This document shows, piece by piece, positions 1 through 11,461 of a stretch of 64,000 nt of DNA; the first letter of the stretch is position 1, and every line of letters starts with the position of its first letter. Below the pieces are notes generated by a model. The model did no database searches. It was not told the origin of the DNA and saw nothing but the letters and a program-made list of their open reading frames with translations. Position numbers and translations under genes: made by a program. Origin of the DNA: Mallotus nudiflorus (lineage: Eukaryota; Streptophyta; Magnoliopsida; Malpighiales; Euphorbiaceae); NCBI GenBank assembly GCA_947683625.1, contig CANTUR010000126.1:2232001-2296000 (forward strand). Direction: 5' to 3'.

Positions 1-300
1 GCCAACTATTCCATTGATGAGAGATACCACACATCTAGTTGCTTGCTCATTATAAGTTAACGTACAAAGTGAAAACCAATTTCTGAATGCTTGGATTGAG
101 AATGAAAAATAGGAGAAGATGTGAGATAAGTGGCACTGAGATTATTACACTAAATAATCAGTATATTAGATGGTGCAATGTGAAGTTCAGTCATAAGAGA
201 AATGAGCCAACGAAGCTCATTTACAACAGCAGCGATTGATCAATACTCGGCCTCAGTTGAAGATTGAGCGACGGTCCGCTATTTTCTAGAATTCCAAGTA
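1..300 (-). pseudogene. copia RNase H remnant, cut by window edge
   Basis: The minus-strand translation of about 300-1 shows the copia RNase H pattern: SSTEAEY (with the catalytic E), then VNELRWL, and near base 1-110 FHSQSKHSEI. In copia elements this is the C-terminal end of pol and degrades the RNA of the RNA-DNA hybrid. At least one in-frame stop follows EAEY. The remaining C-terminus and the 3' LTR fall outside the window. Confidence 0.75.
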
Positions 301-814
301 ATCAAGTTATGTCCAAAAAAGATGGCAAAACCTGTTGTAGATTTTCAATTTTCTGGATTGCCTTCCCAATCAGCATCACTATAAACATTAATATTAAAAT
401 TGGGAGAGCGCTAAATATAAAGACCATGATGAGGTGTGGCACAAATATACTATAGAATTTGTTAACAGCAACTCAATGGTCTTCGGTTGGACTGTGTATA
501 AATTAGGAGGCTTGATTAACAGAGTAGCAAATTTCAGGACAAGTCATGCACAAGTATTGGAGTCCACCCACTATGCTTCGATACAAAGTCGGATCATTAA
601 ATAAAGTTCCCTTTGAAACTAGTCGGTGATTGGAACATGCTAGTGTTGTAATGGAATTGGTAGTAGACATGTTTGCTTTGGCAAGCAATTCAAAGATGTA
701 TTTGGACTAAGTAAGCATTAAGCCATTTGTTTCCCATGTCGCTTCAATGCCAAGGAAATAACTAAGAAAACCTAAGTCCTTGACTGGAAATTTTGTTTGT
801 AAAGACCAAATTGT

Positions 815-1136
815 TGAAAATAGAAGCGCAGTATCTGTCAAACGGAGCAGATTTGGTCAATAATCAAGGAAGAACATTTACTGTCAAACAGAGAAGATCT
901 TGCTAAAGAATAAAGATGAAAATCTCTCCATATTTCTTGTATTCCTATTGTATATTGGTATTCCTAAATTAGCTAGGTTTACCTTCAAAAATCTCTCCAT
1001 ATTTCTTGTATTCCTATTGTATATTGGTATTCCTAAATTAGCTAGGTTTACCTTACATAGACACATATTTTTATTGTATATATAACAAGGTCTGTAACCT
1101 TTGTATAGATAGAGAATACAATCATTCTTCCTTTTA
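815..1136 (+). mobile_element. LTR-like insertion inside the copia reverse transcriptase
   Basis: About 320 bp separate two parts of the copia reverse transcriptase that should be adjacent. The block is bordered by the 7-base direct repeat AATTGTT (809-815 and 1136-1142), as expected of a target-site duplication with some end uncertainty. It has a TATA-like stretch (about 1076-1084, TGTATATATAAC) and ends like a copia LTR (AGAGAATACAATC at 1111-1123). It is therefore probably a solo LTR read on the plus strand, but the terminal TG...CA is not clean. A non-autonomous DNA element is the alternative. Confidence 0.5.
921..1054 (+). repeat. 69-bp tandem duplication
   Basis: The stretch beginning at 921 is repeated from 990 with a period of 69 bp, and 65 bases (921-985 and 990-1054) match without visible differences. 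It sits inside the LTR-like insertion at 815-1136. The identity of the two units suggests a recent slippage or unequal-exchange event relative to the decay of the surrounding copia element. Confidence 0.9.
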
Positions 1137-2062
1137 ATTGTTTATAGTATCATTACCCATAAGTAAGAGATCGTCAATGTATAAGAGACAAAAGCATGAA
1201 TGATGCCACATTTGTAATAATACAAAGAGCCATCAGTCTTGGAAGCATGAAAACCTAGAAGCATAAGAGCTGCACCGAGTGATTTATACCATTGTCGAGG
1301 CACTTGTTTTAATCTATAAATCGACTTACAAAGTTTGCACACATGATCAAGAAATAGAGGATTCATAAATCCTTATGGTTGAGACATAAACATCTCCCCA
1401 TCTAAAGTGCTATGGAGGAAGGCATTAGATACATCAAGTTAATGATAAACGGGCTACCTGGATGAGACTGCTAGTGAAAGAATGAGTCTAAATGCTGCTT
1501 GTTTAACCACAAGACTATAAGTGTTAGTAAAATCAATGTTATGAAACCCCTTGGCAATAAGTCGTGCCTTGAACCATTCGATGAAGCCATCTTTGTTAGT
1601 TTTTATCCGATAAACCCATTTACTGCCAATCAAATTTTGGTTGGATTGAGGTAAAACAAGATCCCAAGTATGATTGTTCATCAATGCTTCATACTCCTTT
1701 ATCATGGCATTTTTCCATTTAAAATGTTTAACAACTTGTTTGAAAGTTGTTGGTTCGATGATAAGAAAAGGAAAGGATAAAAGGGTTTTGGGTTTTAATG
1801 AATTTTTTTAGGATTGGGTAACCATAGTGTGGGTTCAAGTAGGTGGTGGAATTTTGGTGGGGGATTGGCTCAAGTCAACATGTAATAATAGACCTAGAGA
1901 GTGTGTTGAATTAGGAGAGGTAGGGCTGGTATGAGTGATTGGTTATTCAAGGGTGGGTGAATTCTGTTTAGGGTGGGGTTCTTTTATTTTAATTGAAGTT
2001 ATTGTTTGACTTGGAGATCCGGATGGATAAAAGGTGGTTGGTGGTTGAAAGGAAATTAGAAG

Positions 2063-3410
2063 TCACAAAAAAGGTGGAATAAAGAGAGGGCCCAAATTGG
2101 ACTCTTGATTAACACGTGCCATATGGTGTTGAATTGCAAAAGGGAATTCCTGTTCAAAAAAGACAACATGATGTGAGAAAAAAATTTTAGAAGAGGATAA
2201 ATCTAAACAAATGTAATCCTTATGTAGTTTGCTATAATCATAAAAGCACATTTAGCTTACCTAGGAGAGAATTTTTTAGCACTATATGGCTTAAGCCATG
2301 GATAACACAGACATCTAAAAGAATGCATAGTAAGATAATTGGATTTTTTATTAAATAATTTTTCAAAAGGTGAAATGTTATATAAAATGGGGCTTGGCAA
2401 TCAATTAATGATATAAAGAGCAGTGTCAAAAATATAGATCCAATATTTTTTAGGAACATGAGAATGGTGAAGTAAAGAAATAGCAGTTTCAATAATGTGG
2501 CGATATTTGCACTCTGCTAAATCATTTTGTTCAAGTGTTTTTGGACAAGATACTTTGTGTGAAATACCATTATCAACCAAATATTCTAGAAAGAGCTTGA
2601 TATTCACCACCGCAATCTAACTTAAAAGATTTAATGGGAGAACCAAGAGACTTGTCAACTAAATGACTAAATTTAATAAAAATGCTTAAGACTTCAGACT
2701 TAAAACGCATAAAATATAACCAACAATACTTGTTATAATGATCATAAAACAAAACATATTAATAAAAACCATCAATGGAATGAATTGGGGCAAGACCCCA
2801 TACATCAAACAAAATTATTTCTATAGGCTTAAAAGCCGATGTTTCTAATAAAGAGAAGGGTAACTTATGGCTTTTACTAATACTACACGCATAGCGTGCA
2901 TGTTTATCACTATAAAAAGGAATGCTAAACTAACAAAGGACATTCTTGACAATTGACATATTGGCGTGACCAAGCATGGAGTACCATTGAGATAAAGGGG
3001 TAACTAAAAAAGCAATTACTTGAGAAGCAAGCTGATGGATAACCTGTAATAGCATTGAATATAAACCATGATCAATCAGGCCTGTATGTAGCACCTCCTT
3101 CGTGTAGACATCCTTAAAGGTGAAAGAATTAAGAAAGAATTCAATAAAAAAACCATTAGCATTAGTGAAGGCATAAATAGACAATAAGTTAGAACATGAA
3201 TCAGAAACATATAAAATATAATTTAATTTAAAAAATGATTATCAGATTGACAAAAAGATGAACCTGTCTAAGTTATTGGAAGAGATTTACCATTGTCTAT
3301 TTTGACTGCATCAATACCCTGATAATTAGAATAAAGAGTAAGATTTTCTAGGATAGGAGTGAGATGGTGAGTAACTCCTGTGTCAAGTGTCCACGATTGA
3401 TTGGATGGAA
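2063..3410 (-). pseudogene. copia protease, GAG-pre-integrase and integrase remnant
   Basis: An aspartic protease motif (WTLDTG) reads on the minus strand near 3400. It is followed by the GAG-pre-integrase pattern WYSMLGHAN (2930-3184), where the zinc-binding H is kept. Integrase core text follows at 2401-2610 (ETAISLLHHSHVPKKYW), with the post-core stretch at 2238-2492 in another frame and the C-terminal part at 2063-2251. In copia elements this polyprotein segment cuts gag-pol and inserts the cDNA. Several stops and frame changes make it non-functional. Confidence 0.8.
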
Positions 3411-3659
3411 ACTGAGTTGTAGTAGCGGCTAAATAGGTAGAAGATCGAATGGGTAGAGCTGAGAATTTTGGTTAAGAACTCGGTGAATGACATTATGGTG
3501 CGATGTGGCCGAATCTTGAACAATTGTGGCATTGTAGTGTGGAGTAATTTGAAGCATTTGATGGCGAATTGGTTGGTGATCAAAAGGTATTCCAACCACG
3601 AACTCGGCCTCTATTGGGTCAACCACCACAACCACCTTTGTAGCCAAAAGATTGGCAAC

Positions 3660-4329
3660 ATCCTCTAATAGAATGTGGAGGTGCTGATGACGTGAAGAAG
3701 GCAGTAGGAGGAACTTGATTTTTTGATAAGTTTTTAGCATTGATATCATGTTCTTCATATAACAAGAGACCATACAGTTCATCATAAGTCATGTCATCTT
3801 ATCTTTATTGTATAGCATGAACAAAAGGTCGATAAAGTGGACCCAAACGAGTGATAATAACTTGTATTAAATCAGCTTAAAAAATGGGACTCTCAAGTGC
3901 AGCGAGTTGATCAAACATAGAATTAGCTTGCTGAGTGTATTGAGCAATGGTTTCGGATGGACCTTTGCTTAATTTGAAAAATCGAGCTTTGATAGTTCTT
4001 GTTTGTGCCTTTGATCCAGAAGAATAGACATTGGCTAATTTTTGCCATGTCTCAAGTGCAGTTTTTACTCCAACAATTTGTGGTACAAAGGCTTCAGAGA
4101 TGGAGCCTATAACCCATCTGAGAACCAGTTGGCCTTGCCTAAATCAAGTTAAATATTCTGAATTTGGCTGATCATTTATTGCAGAGGCAAGGGCTGCTAC
4201 GGTTCCATCGATATGTCCTGCCAAATCGTAGTTGTATAGGAGAGAAGCAATTGAGCTTTCCACAATAAATAATTTTTTTGCATTTAGTTTGATCGGTAAT
4301 TGGTGAGCTACGTAATCATGATACAAATA
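3660..4329 (-). pseudogene. copia gag remnant
   Basis: The minus-strand translation from about 4329 begins with the N-terminal gag pattern of copia elements (HQLPIKLN, then YDLAGHIDGT and PNSEYLT). It continues in other frames through recognisable gag text such as SKAQTRTIKARFFKLSKG (around 4010-3960) and DDMTYDELYG (around 3790). Gag forms the virus-like particle of the element. At least one frame change and a damaged nucleic-acid-binding region near 3540 show it cannot make a complete protein. No intact CCHC knuckle was found. Confidence 0.75.
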
Positions 4330-4330
4330 T

Positions 4331-4831
4331 GAGCATGAAAAGTGAATTGTACTAACATAAATACTGTTGTTGTAGAGATATAATTATATACATATAGTGG
4401 ATAGGATGACGTAACCTATAGGAACTATAACACTGTACAAGAGATAAAGATGGGCACATACTATCATTATCTTATCAATTCAAACTATTAAATATTTTAA
4501 CTATTTCTTTACATTTTTTATTTTTAATTATTTAATTTATGTCAAATTTTAATACCTCTGTTTTAATTAATTTAAAATTAATATAAATTGAAATTGAAAG
4601 TACACATGAGTGTAAGGAAAAAATCAATACATGCAATTTGAATTGGACATGAGAATCTACTCACATACATATAAACAAAAAACTTCGAGTTATGGGCTTC
4701 AATATATGATTTCTATATCAATAAAAACATTCATTCCTTAAACAGACATTTGCAAGATTAAAAGACCTTAATGTTGGTTTGACATAAAAAAAACTCAACA
4801 ATTCACAATGATAAAGAAAAATTATTATATA
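4331..4831. other. AT-rich stretch between two copia elements
   Basis: No open frame of substance. 4331-4470 may be the leader or 5' LTR edge of the minus-strand copia remnant, but no clear LTR terminus was found. The last bases (4827-4831, ATATA) are the left copy of the target site of the next element. Confidence 0.5.
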
Positions 4832-6367
4832 TGTTAGTGGTATGCACTAGGTCAATCATTTGATTATGCATTGACTTTCTTATTTTATTAATAAAGAGGT
4901 ATTTCATTATCATTTGATTATATGATAATATGAATGGTTAATTCTTACTAAGGCCATCAAGTATGTGACTTGATAGTAAAACCCTTAGATTAAAATAAGA
5001 ATTCTATTCTAATTATCCCTAGCCATTTATTCATTATATAAATATTAAAGTATTAAGGCTAGTATGATGTTGACTGATGGTTATGTTTTACTAATCATGA
5101 ATATGAGATATTAAGTCAACTCATAGGTACTTGATGAGAGATCATGTACTGGATTGACCCACTATAAGAATATTACATAGATTATTGTCATAAGTATTTC
5201 TCATCATAGTAATTTTATTTCAGTCCTTTGACCTTGAAACCATCATGGATTTCTACATAGCTATTTTATGTTTTGACACATTCTAACATTGTCTTTAACC
5301 GGACGATTAAATTGGAATATTTTTGGATGTGAAATTAGTTATGTGAGGAATGTGAGTGATTCAGAAGGAATTTATCCCTCATTAATATGAGAAAGATATC
5401 TATGGGCCCCTTGATGAGATAGACTGAAGAAAATTGCATGGCCATGCTGAAATGAATTGATAAAGAGCTATCATTTTCAGTCTACTTGGAATCAAGTCAT
5501 AATATTGAACTATATAAGGATGACATTCTATGCCTTATGTTCAATTAAGATATCATGTGATAAAGGGACGATAAAATTCATTGTAATTAGGTTATGTCGG
5601 ATTATTAACTTCATATGACTTGGGTAGTCATAATATCTTGCTAGAGGCCATTTATGACTTTTAGGCCTAAATAGAGATTTATGCCCACTACCAATGTTAT
5701 GTGAACCTGCAGGGTCACACACTTAGAACAAGTCCAAAACAAATATGGGTTTAATAAGCCCAAAATAAACTCTGTGGAAATAAATAATTAAAGTTATTTA
5801 TTTATTTATGTGTTTATTTATTTAAGATAAATGTTATTTTAAATAAATAAATAAGATATTATTTCTGATTTATTTTTAAACAAAATCATAATATAATAAA
5901 AAGAAATTACCAAAAGTTCATTGGTAGGTAGAACCTTAATTTGGAGTCTATAAATATGTTATATTCTCTAGGGTTTCAAACACTTGCTTTCTGCCTCAAA
6001 ATTCGTTTTCTTTCTCCTTAGAAAACAAAGACAGAGTTTTTCTTTTGTTCTTGATTTGTGAGACAATCAAGGAGGTTGCTAGCACACACACTCCAATTCG
6101 TTTTGTGAAGGGTTGTTCATATGGATACCTATAGAGGACGCATCCTTTTGGAGACGTCTTGATCCGAACAACCAAGCCAAAAAGCTCGAGGTAAGGTGTC
6201 ACTGGTGTGAACCTCCTCTCATCCTTCTAGAAAATCTTGCCTCTTCTACGTTTTGGTAAGATTCTTGAAATCCTAGATTTAATCAAGTAGTCGAATTACA
6301 TGGATCCAGGCTTGGGTACGTGATAAAATTTTAATTTTTCACTGTGTTTGTATCACGAATCCTAACA
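4832..6367 (+). repeat. 5' LTR of Cop-2
   Basis: It begins TGTTAGTGG and ends CCTAACA, directly before the primer site, and pairs with 12333-13875. It supplies the promoter and the start of the element RNA. A TATA box (TATATAAG, 5511-5518) lies about 680 bp in, which would put U3 at roughly 4832-5540. Long minus-strand frames inside the LTR are chance frames. Confidence 0.95.
5511..5518 (+). promoter_or_regulatory. TATA box of Cop-2 5' LTR
   Basis: TATATAAG in the expected orientation and position within the LTR. The equivalent site in the 3' LTR is at about 13012-13019. It is the only good TATA motif in the first half of the LTR; a weaker TATAAATA lies near 5950. Confidence 0.6.
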
Positions 6368-6368
6368 G

Positions 6369-6381
6369 TGGTATCAGAGCC
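6369..6381 (+). other. Primer-binding site, initiator tRNA-Met
   Basis: TGGTATCAGAGCC starts one base after the 5' LTR. It is the standard complement to the 3' end of initiator tRNA-Met used by most plant copia elements to prime minus-strand DNA. Confidence 0.95.
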
Positions 6382-8385
6382 ACTTGTAATTTGATTAATT
6401 GATTCTATGTATATGTGATATATGTTAGGGTTTATGATTCATTTTGAAAAGGGTTTTCAAAATTATTAAAAGGGGTTTTGATTTATTGTGTCACAATTCT
6501 TAGTAATCTATTTGAAACCAGAATTAAACATTAATTTGATTAATGTTTGTAATGGTTTAATGTGATTAAACTAAAAGCAGTTTTTAATTTTATGAATTCA
6601 GAATGCTGTTTCATAAAAAAAAAACATATTCAGTTTGTTGTTTTAGTGAAAACGAATTCTATATGATGTTTTTATGGAAAAACGAATTAGGTATAATGTT
6701 TTATTAATGTGATTTAATGAAACCAAAATTCTATTTTCGAAAACCTAATCACTTAAGGATATATATCTATTATGTATTCTGTTTTGATTAATATGATTAA
6801 TTGAAACAGCATATTTCTTTCCTGTTTTAATTAGGAAAATCGTTTTCTATTTTGTTCAGGAAAATCGTTTTTGATTAAATCTGAAATAGAATTTTTATGA
6901 TTATGCAGATTATGTGTTAAGGGCAATCTATTTAAATGTTAAACAGATTATGCAGAATGTATCTGTTTTATATAGATTCATTCAAGCTGTAATTTTAATT
7001 ACATAAATTAGGGTTTTCTTAATGGATGCGTCTGTTTTAATAAAAAAAAATTGATCTATTTTGAATGGATTTTTCAGATTGTAAAATGTTTACAAAATTG
7101 ATGTTTTTAAGCAATAAGCTGATTTAGTAATATGATTATGAAAATTGGTTAATTGCTTCCTTGACGCAAATTAGGGTTTTAAGGTGGCTGTTTTAATTGA
7201 GCGTTTTTCTCTATTTTTGAACAAATTGATTTTATAGTAATTTGATTACGAAAATTCATTAATGTTTAGAAATTTGAAAGGCAATTCACCAAAGAGCTAA
7301 GGTAAAGTGTTTACCATCGGACCCGCTGACTGGCCAGCGGGACCGCCACCTGGGGCACTGCCCCCTTAGAACCCTACTAGGGGCGCTGCCCCTTGACCCC
7401 GAAAGAATTGTCACATTATTTTATTTTTAACATAATTATTGGATTTAATAACTAAATAGATTATTATGTTATACATGTTTGTTGTTTTATGCATGGTGCA
7501 TAGCATGGCCCTAAGACCAATGTGATTGGATTTTATTTTTTATGGGTTGTAATTTTAAATACGGCTTGCGAGTCATTTTTGTTTTGTTGTATTTATTTTA
7601 TTAGAATAGTGTAGAATAAATTACAACAATTTTTGTAAATCAAAACCCATGGTGCAATTCAAGTTGAAGGCCCAGGATGGAGATCCAAGGTGGGAACCAA
7701 AGAAGATGGAGATCCAAGTTGGAGGCTCAATTTGTAATTGTAATATTACCTAGGTTTGACCTTTGATCTTTATATTGGCTTATGAAGATCAATTTAGATT
7801 TGGGCCATGCTATGTCATATTTATTTTTGTTGTTATGTATATGATGCCATATGATGCCATGCAATACAACATAACAATAACTAAATAAGATTAAATAAAA
7901 AATGAGCCCTCATTTAATATTAAGTTATTATAATGCCTTCCATAAGTTCAACACTTATCAAGCCTTAGATTATTATATATGAGCTTGCCAAAGCAGGGTG
8001 TATAAATTTATCTGGGGAAGGTAAGTTGGATAATGGTGCTATCCAAATGTTTGATATGGTTTGACTTAACTAGGTTATCAAAATGGTTTTGGACCTAGGG
8101 CATTAGATGGGATTTTGTTGCCATGACATGTGATGTCAAATCCCATACCATCTAAGAGTTACATGAGATGTAATTGATAAGAGTTGTCTACCTAAATAAC
8201 TATATTTTAGGCGATGAGCCAAAGCTCACTTAGAGTATGGTGAAATATGGATCTTGGCCCACTAAAATTTATAAAATTAACTTAGAGGGTTATTGATTTG
8301 AGTAAATTTAGTGGGAGTTTTTTATTATGCCTCATACATATTTAATAAAATACTAAATGGACTTTGCATATATTTGTTGTAGATA
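6382..8385 (+). other. Long untranslated leader of Cop-2
   Basis: About 2 kb between primer site and gag, AT-rich and without a usable frame. The exception is a GC-rich block at about 7318-7400 with strong hairpins (listed separately). Long leaders of this kind in retroelements usually hold packaging and dimerisation signals; that role is inferred here. Confidence 0.75.
7322..7392 (+). other. GC-rich hairpin block in the Cop-2 leader
   Basis: 7322-7341 is a perfect 7-bp stem (CCCGCTG with CAGCGGG) around a 6-base loop. It is followed by two near-palindromes of one design, GGGGCACTGCCCC (7352-7364) and GGGGCGCTGCCCC (7380-7392), 28 bp apart. The GC content contrasts sharply with the AT-rich leader on both sides. 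Confidence 0.8.
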
Positions 8386-9294
8386 ATGACTTCAAACACT
8401 ACACCTACCATGTCACTGCGATCGATCCTTGAGAAGGATAAGCTCAATAGGACTAACTTTCTTGACTAGTACAGAAACCTAAGAATTGTTCTTAGGCATG
8501 AGAGAAAGGAATACATCCTTGATCAACCCATCCTTGAGGAACCAGCTGCTAATGCTCCTAGAGCATAAAGGGATGCTTATACCAAGCATCTCAATGATTC
8601 TACTGATGTCACTTATGTTATGCTTGGATGTATGGACTCTGAGCTACAAAAACAGCTGATGGAAATGGAGGCTTATACTATGATAGGCCATCTCAAGGAA
8701 ATGTTCCAAGAGAAAGCTAGAATTGAAAGGTTCAATACCATCAGGGCATTGCTTTCCTGCAAGCTGACTACTGGCAGCTCTGTCAGTCCTTATGTTCTCA
8801 AGATGAAGGGTCATCTTGATCACTTGGACAAGCTTGGTCTCAAGATTGAACAGCAACTGGCTGTGGATATTGTTCTTCAATCTTTTCCTAAAGCTTATGA
8901 TAGCTTCGTTATGAATTTCAATATGCATAGTATGGAGAAGACTATTTCAGAATTGCATGGGATGCTGAAAACTACTGAAAAGAACATCAAGAGTAACACC
9001 AAGGATATTCTCATGGTCAATAAGGGCAAAGGGATGAAAAGGGTTGGAAAGGGTAAGGGCAAGGTTCTTAAAGGCTTTCAGAAGCCCAACCCAAAGCCTA
9101 AGCCCAAATCCAAAGCTGAACACAAAGCAAAGGAAGGAATTTGCTTTTTCTGTAATGAGCCAGGCCATTGGAAAAGAAATTGCAAGCTCTATTTGGATGA
9201 TCTGAAGAAGAAAAAGGGTGGTGAGACTACCTCTTCAGGTATTCATGTTATAGAATTAAATTTATCTGCTTCTAATTTTGATTCTTGGGTATAA
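8386..9294 (+). pseudogene. Cop-2 gag (broken)
   Basis: The frame starts at ATG 8386 and is interrupted by TAG at 8467 and TAA at 8566, then open to 9291. The first stop sits where copia gag usually has the W of an N-Y-x-x-W motif. A CCHC zinc knuckle (C-x2-C-x4-H-x4-C, 9142-9183) follows a lysine-rich stretch (about 9010-9130), as in nucleocapsid regions. Gag builds the particle and binds RNA. The first ATG of the long open part (8620) is internal and should not be taken as the real start. Confidence 0.9.
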
Positions 9295-10586
9295 GATACT
9301 GGATCAGGATCTCACATTTGTACAAATGTGCAGGGTCTAAAAAGGAGTAGATCATTGGCAAAAAGCGAAGTGTACCTACGAGTTGGCAATGGAGCAAGAG
9401 TTGCTGCTTTAGCTATAGGAACTTATGAGTTACCTTTGCCTAGTGGACTTGTTTTATCTTTAGAAAATTGTTATTATGTACCTACTATGCGTAGGAATAT
9501 TATTTCTGTTTCTTGTTTGGACAAGAAAGGGTTTGAATTTATTATTAAGAATAATAAATGCAGTATTTATCAAGATAACATTTTCTATGGATATGCTTCA
9601 TGCACTAGTGGACTTTATGTTTTAGATGCTGAAGACACTAATGAAATTCCAATCTATAACATAGATACAAAGAAATCTAAATCTAATGATTTAAACTCAA
9701 CCTATCTTTGGCATTGTCGTTTAGGCCATATAAATGAGAAACGTATTTCAAAGCTACACCAAAATGGGTTTTTAAATTCATTTGATACATGTGAATCTTG
9801 TTTACTTGGAAAAATGACTAAAACACCTTTTATTGGATAAAGTGAGAGGGCTAATGACTTATTGGGCCTAATACATTCTGATGTATATGGACCATTAAGC
9901 TCAACTGCTAGAGGAGGTTTTCAGTACTTCATAACTTTCATGGATGATTTTAGTAGATATGGTTATCTTTATCTAATGAAACATAAATCTGAATCTTTTG
10001 AAAAGTTCAAAATTTTCAAGAATGAAGTACAAAATCAACTTGGTAAAAATATTAAGACACTAAGATCTAATCGAGGTGGTGAATATTTAAACCAAGAATT
10101 TATATATCACCTTAGAGATTGTGGGATTGTTTCACAATTGACTCCTCCAGGTAACCACAATGGAATGGTGTGTCTAAATGCAGAAATCGGACTCTATTGG
10201 ATATGGTTCAATCTATGATGAGTCAATTTGATCTTCCAATCTCTTTTTGGAGATATGCTTTAGAAACTGTTGCATTCATTTTGAATAGAGTTCCATCGAA
10301 GGCAGTTGAAAAGACACTATATGAGATATGGACTGGAAAAACTCCCAGTTTGTCTTTTCTAAAGATTTGGGGATGTGATGTTTTTTTCAAGCGTCAAATC
10401 TCAGATAAACTAGCACCCAAATCTGACAAATGCCTTTTTGTGGGATATCCTAAAGAAACTAAAGGATATTACTTCTATAATGAGTCTGAGAACAAAGTGT
10501 TTGTGTCTCGAAATGGTGTATTTTTGGAAAGAGAGTTTATTTCCAAAGGAACCAGTGGGAGCACAGTGCAACTTGAAGAAATTTAA
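9295..10586 (+). pseudogene. Cop-2 protease and integrase region (broken)
   Basis: Directly after the gag stop (9292-9294), in the same frame, comes the protease motif DTGSGSHIC. It is followed by GAG-pre-integrase (YLWHCRLGHINE, about 9700-9740, and CESCLLGK, about 9790) and the integrase core (HSDVYGP, about 9874). A TAA at 9838 and a frameshift near 10150-10165 break the frame; it resumes at 10170 and stops at 10584. The second catalytic Asp of integrase, normally D in the S-D-x-G-G-E block, reads N here (AAT at 10069-10071). The element is therefore doubly disabled. Confidence 0.9.
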
Positions 10587-11461
10587 GGCCCACAAAATAG
10601 CTTTATACCTAATATGGAACCGCAGTTGAATTAACAAGAAGTTGTTGAGCCTGCACAAGTACTAAAAGACCCAAGGAGGTCTGGTAGGACACGTCAAATC
10701 CCCATGAGATATGGATTTCTCATAACCAGTGATAATGATGTGTTAATTGTGGATCAAAATGAGCCCACATCCTATCAGGAGGCCATAAATAGTCTTGACT
10801 TTGAGAAATGGCTTGAAGCCATGAGATCTGAAATGCAATCCATGTATGATAATCAAGTATGGACCTTGATTGACCCAAATGATGGTTTAAAAACTATTGG
10901 GTGCAAATGGGTTTTCAAAAAGAAAATTGACATGGATGGCAATGTACATACCTTTAAGGCAAGACTGGTTGCAAAAGGTTTCAAACAAACACATGGTATA
11001 GACTATGATGAAACCTTTTCACCAGTGGCTACGCTAAAATCTATTCGAATTCTCCTTGCCATAACTGCATACTATGATTATGAAATATGGAAAATGGACG
11101 TCAAAACAGCATTTCTTAATGGGAATTTACTTGAGGATGTGTACATGACACAGCTAGAGGGTTTTGTTAGTCCTGAGAATTCTAGAAAGGTATGCAAGCT
11201 TCAAAGATCCATTTATGGATTGAAGCAAGCATCTCGGAGTTGGAATCTTCATTTTGATGAAGCAGTCAAAGAATTTGGCTTCATTAAAAATGATGATGAA
11301 CCTTGTGTATACAAGAAAGTTAGTGGGAGTGCTATTGTGTTTTTAGTGTTGTATGTGGATGACATACTACTCATTGGAAATGATATCCCTATTTTACAAA
11401 ATGTTAAATCATGGTTAGGGAATTGTTTCTTAATGAAAGACTTAGGTGAAGCTGCTTATAT
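10587..11461 (+). pseudogene. Cop-2 reverse transcriptase (largely open)
   Basis: After stops at 10584 and about 10632, a 253-codon stretch (10704-11462) carries the copia reverse transcriptase landmarks. These are GCKWVFKKKID, ARLVAKGFKQ, KMDVKTAFLNG, YGLKQASRSW and the active site YVDDILLIGND (about 11350-11385). The frame ends at LGEAAYI because one base appears to be missing near 11462; the following text (GIKIYRDRSK) reads in another frame. This is the best preserved domain of Cop-2. Confidence 0.92.

Larger units (their letters stand above)
500..1780 (-). pseudogene. copia reverse transcriptase remnant, interrupted
   Basis: Minus-strand frames carry the copia reverse transcriptase landmarks in order. 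They are NHTWDLV and SKWVYRIKTNKDG with ARLIAKGF at 1454-1705, SIYRLKQVPRQWY at 1142-1366, and the region after the active site at 780-500 (KDLGFLSYFLGIE, then YRSIVGGLQYL). The DD active-site region lies at about 1150-1190 in a shifted frame. A ~320-bp block (815-1136) splits the domain just after the active site. This enzyme copied element RNA to cDNA; the copy here is dead. Confidence 0.85.
1..4330 (-). mobile_element. Degenerate Ty1/copia retrotransposon, truncated by window edge
   Basis: Read right to left on the minus strand, the domains come in copia order: gag (about 4330-3660), protease (about 3400), GAG-pre-integrase (about 3184-2930), integrase (about 2900-2060), reverse transcriptase (about 1780-500) and RNase H (about 300-1). 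Each domain is split into short frames by stops and frameshifts, so this is an old, dead copy. The 3' end of the element lies left of base 1. I could not identify a 5' LTR with confidence; it should lie right of 4330. A ~320-bp insertion interrupts the reverse transcriptase at 815-1136. The internal order is certain; the lineage within copia is not. Confidence 0.88.

Noticed and set aside
5996..6202. Open frame in the Cop-2 5' LTR, minus strand, repeated as a longer frame at 13473-13793
   Set aside because: It is kept in both LTRs only because the LTRs are copies. It has no domain and overlaps LTR regulatory sequence.
8644..9168. Minus-strand frames opposite Cop-2 gag
   Set aside because: Shadow frames of gag with no recognisable pattern.
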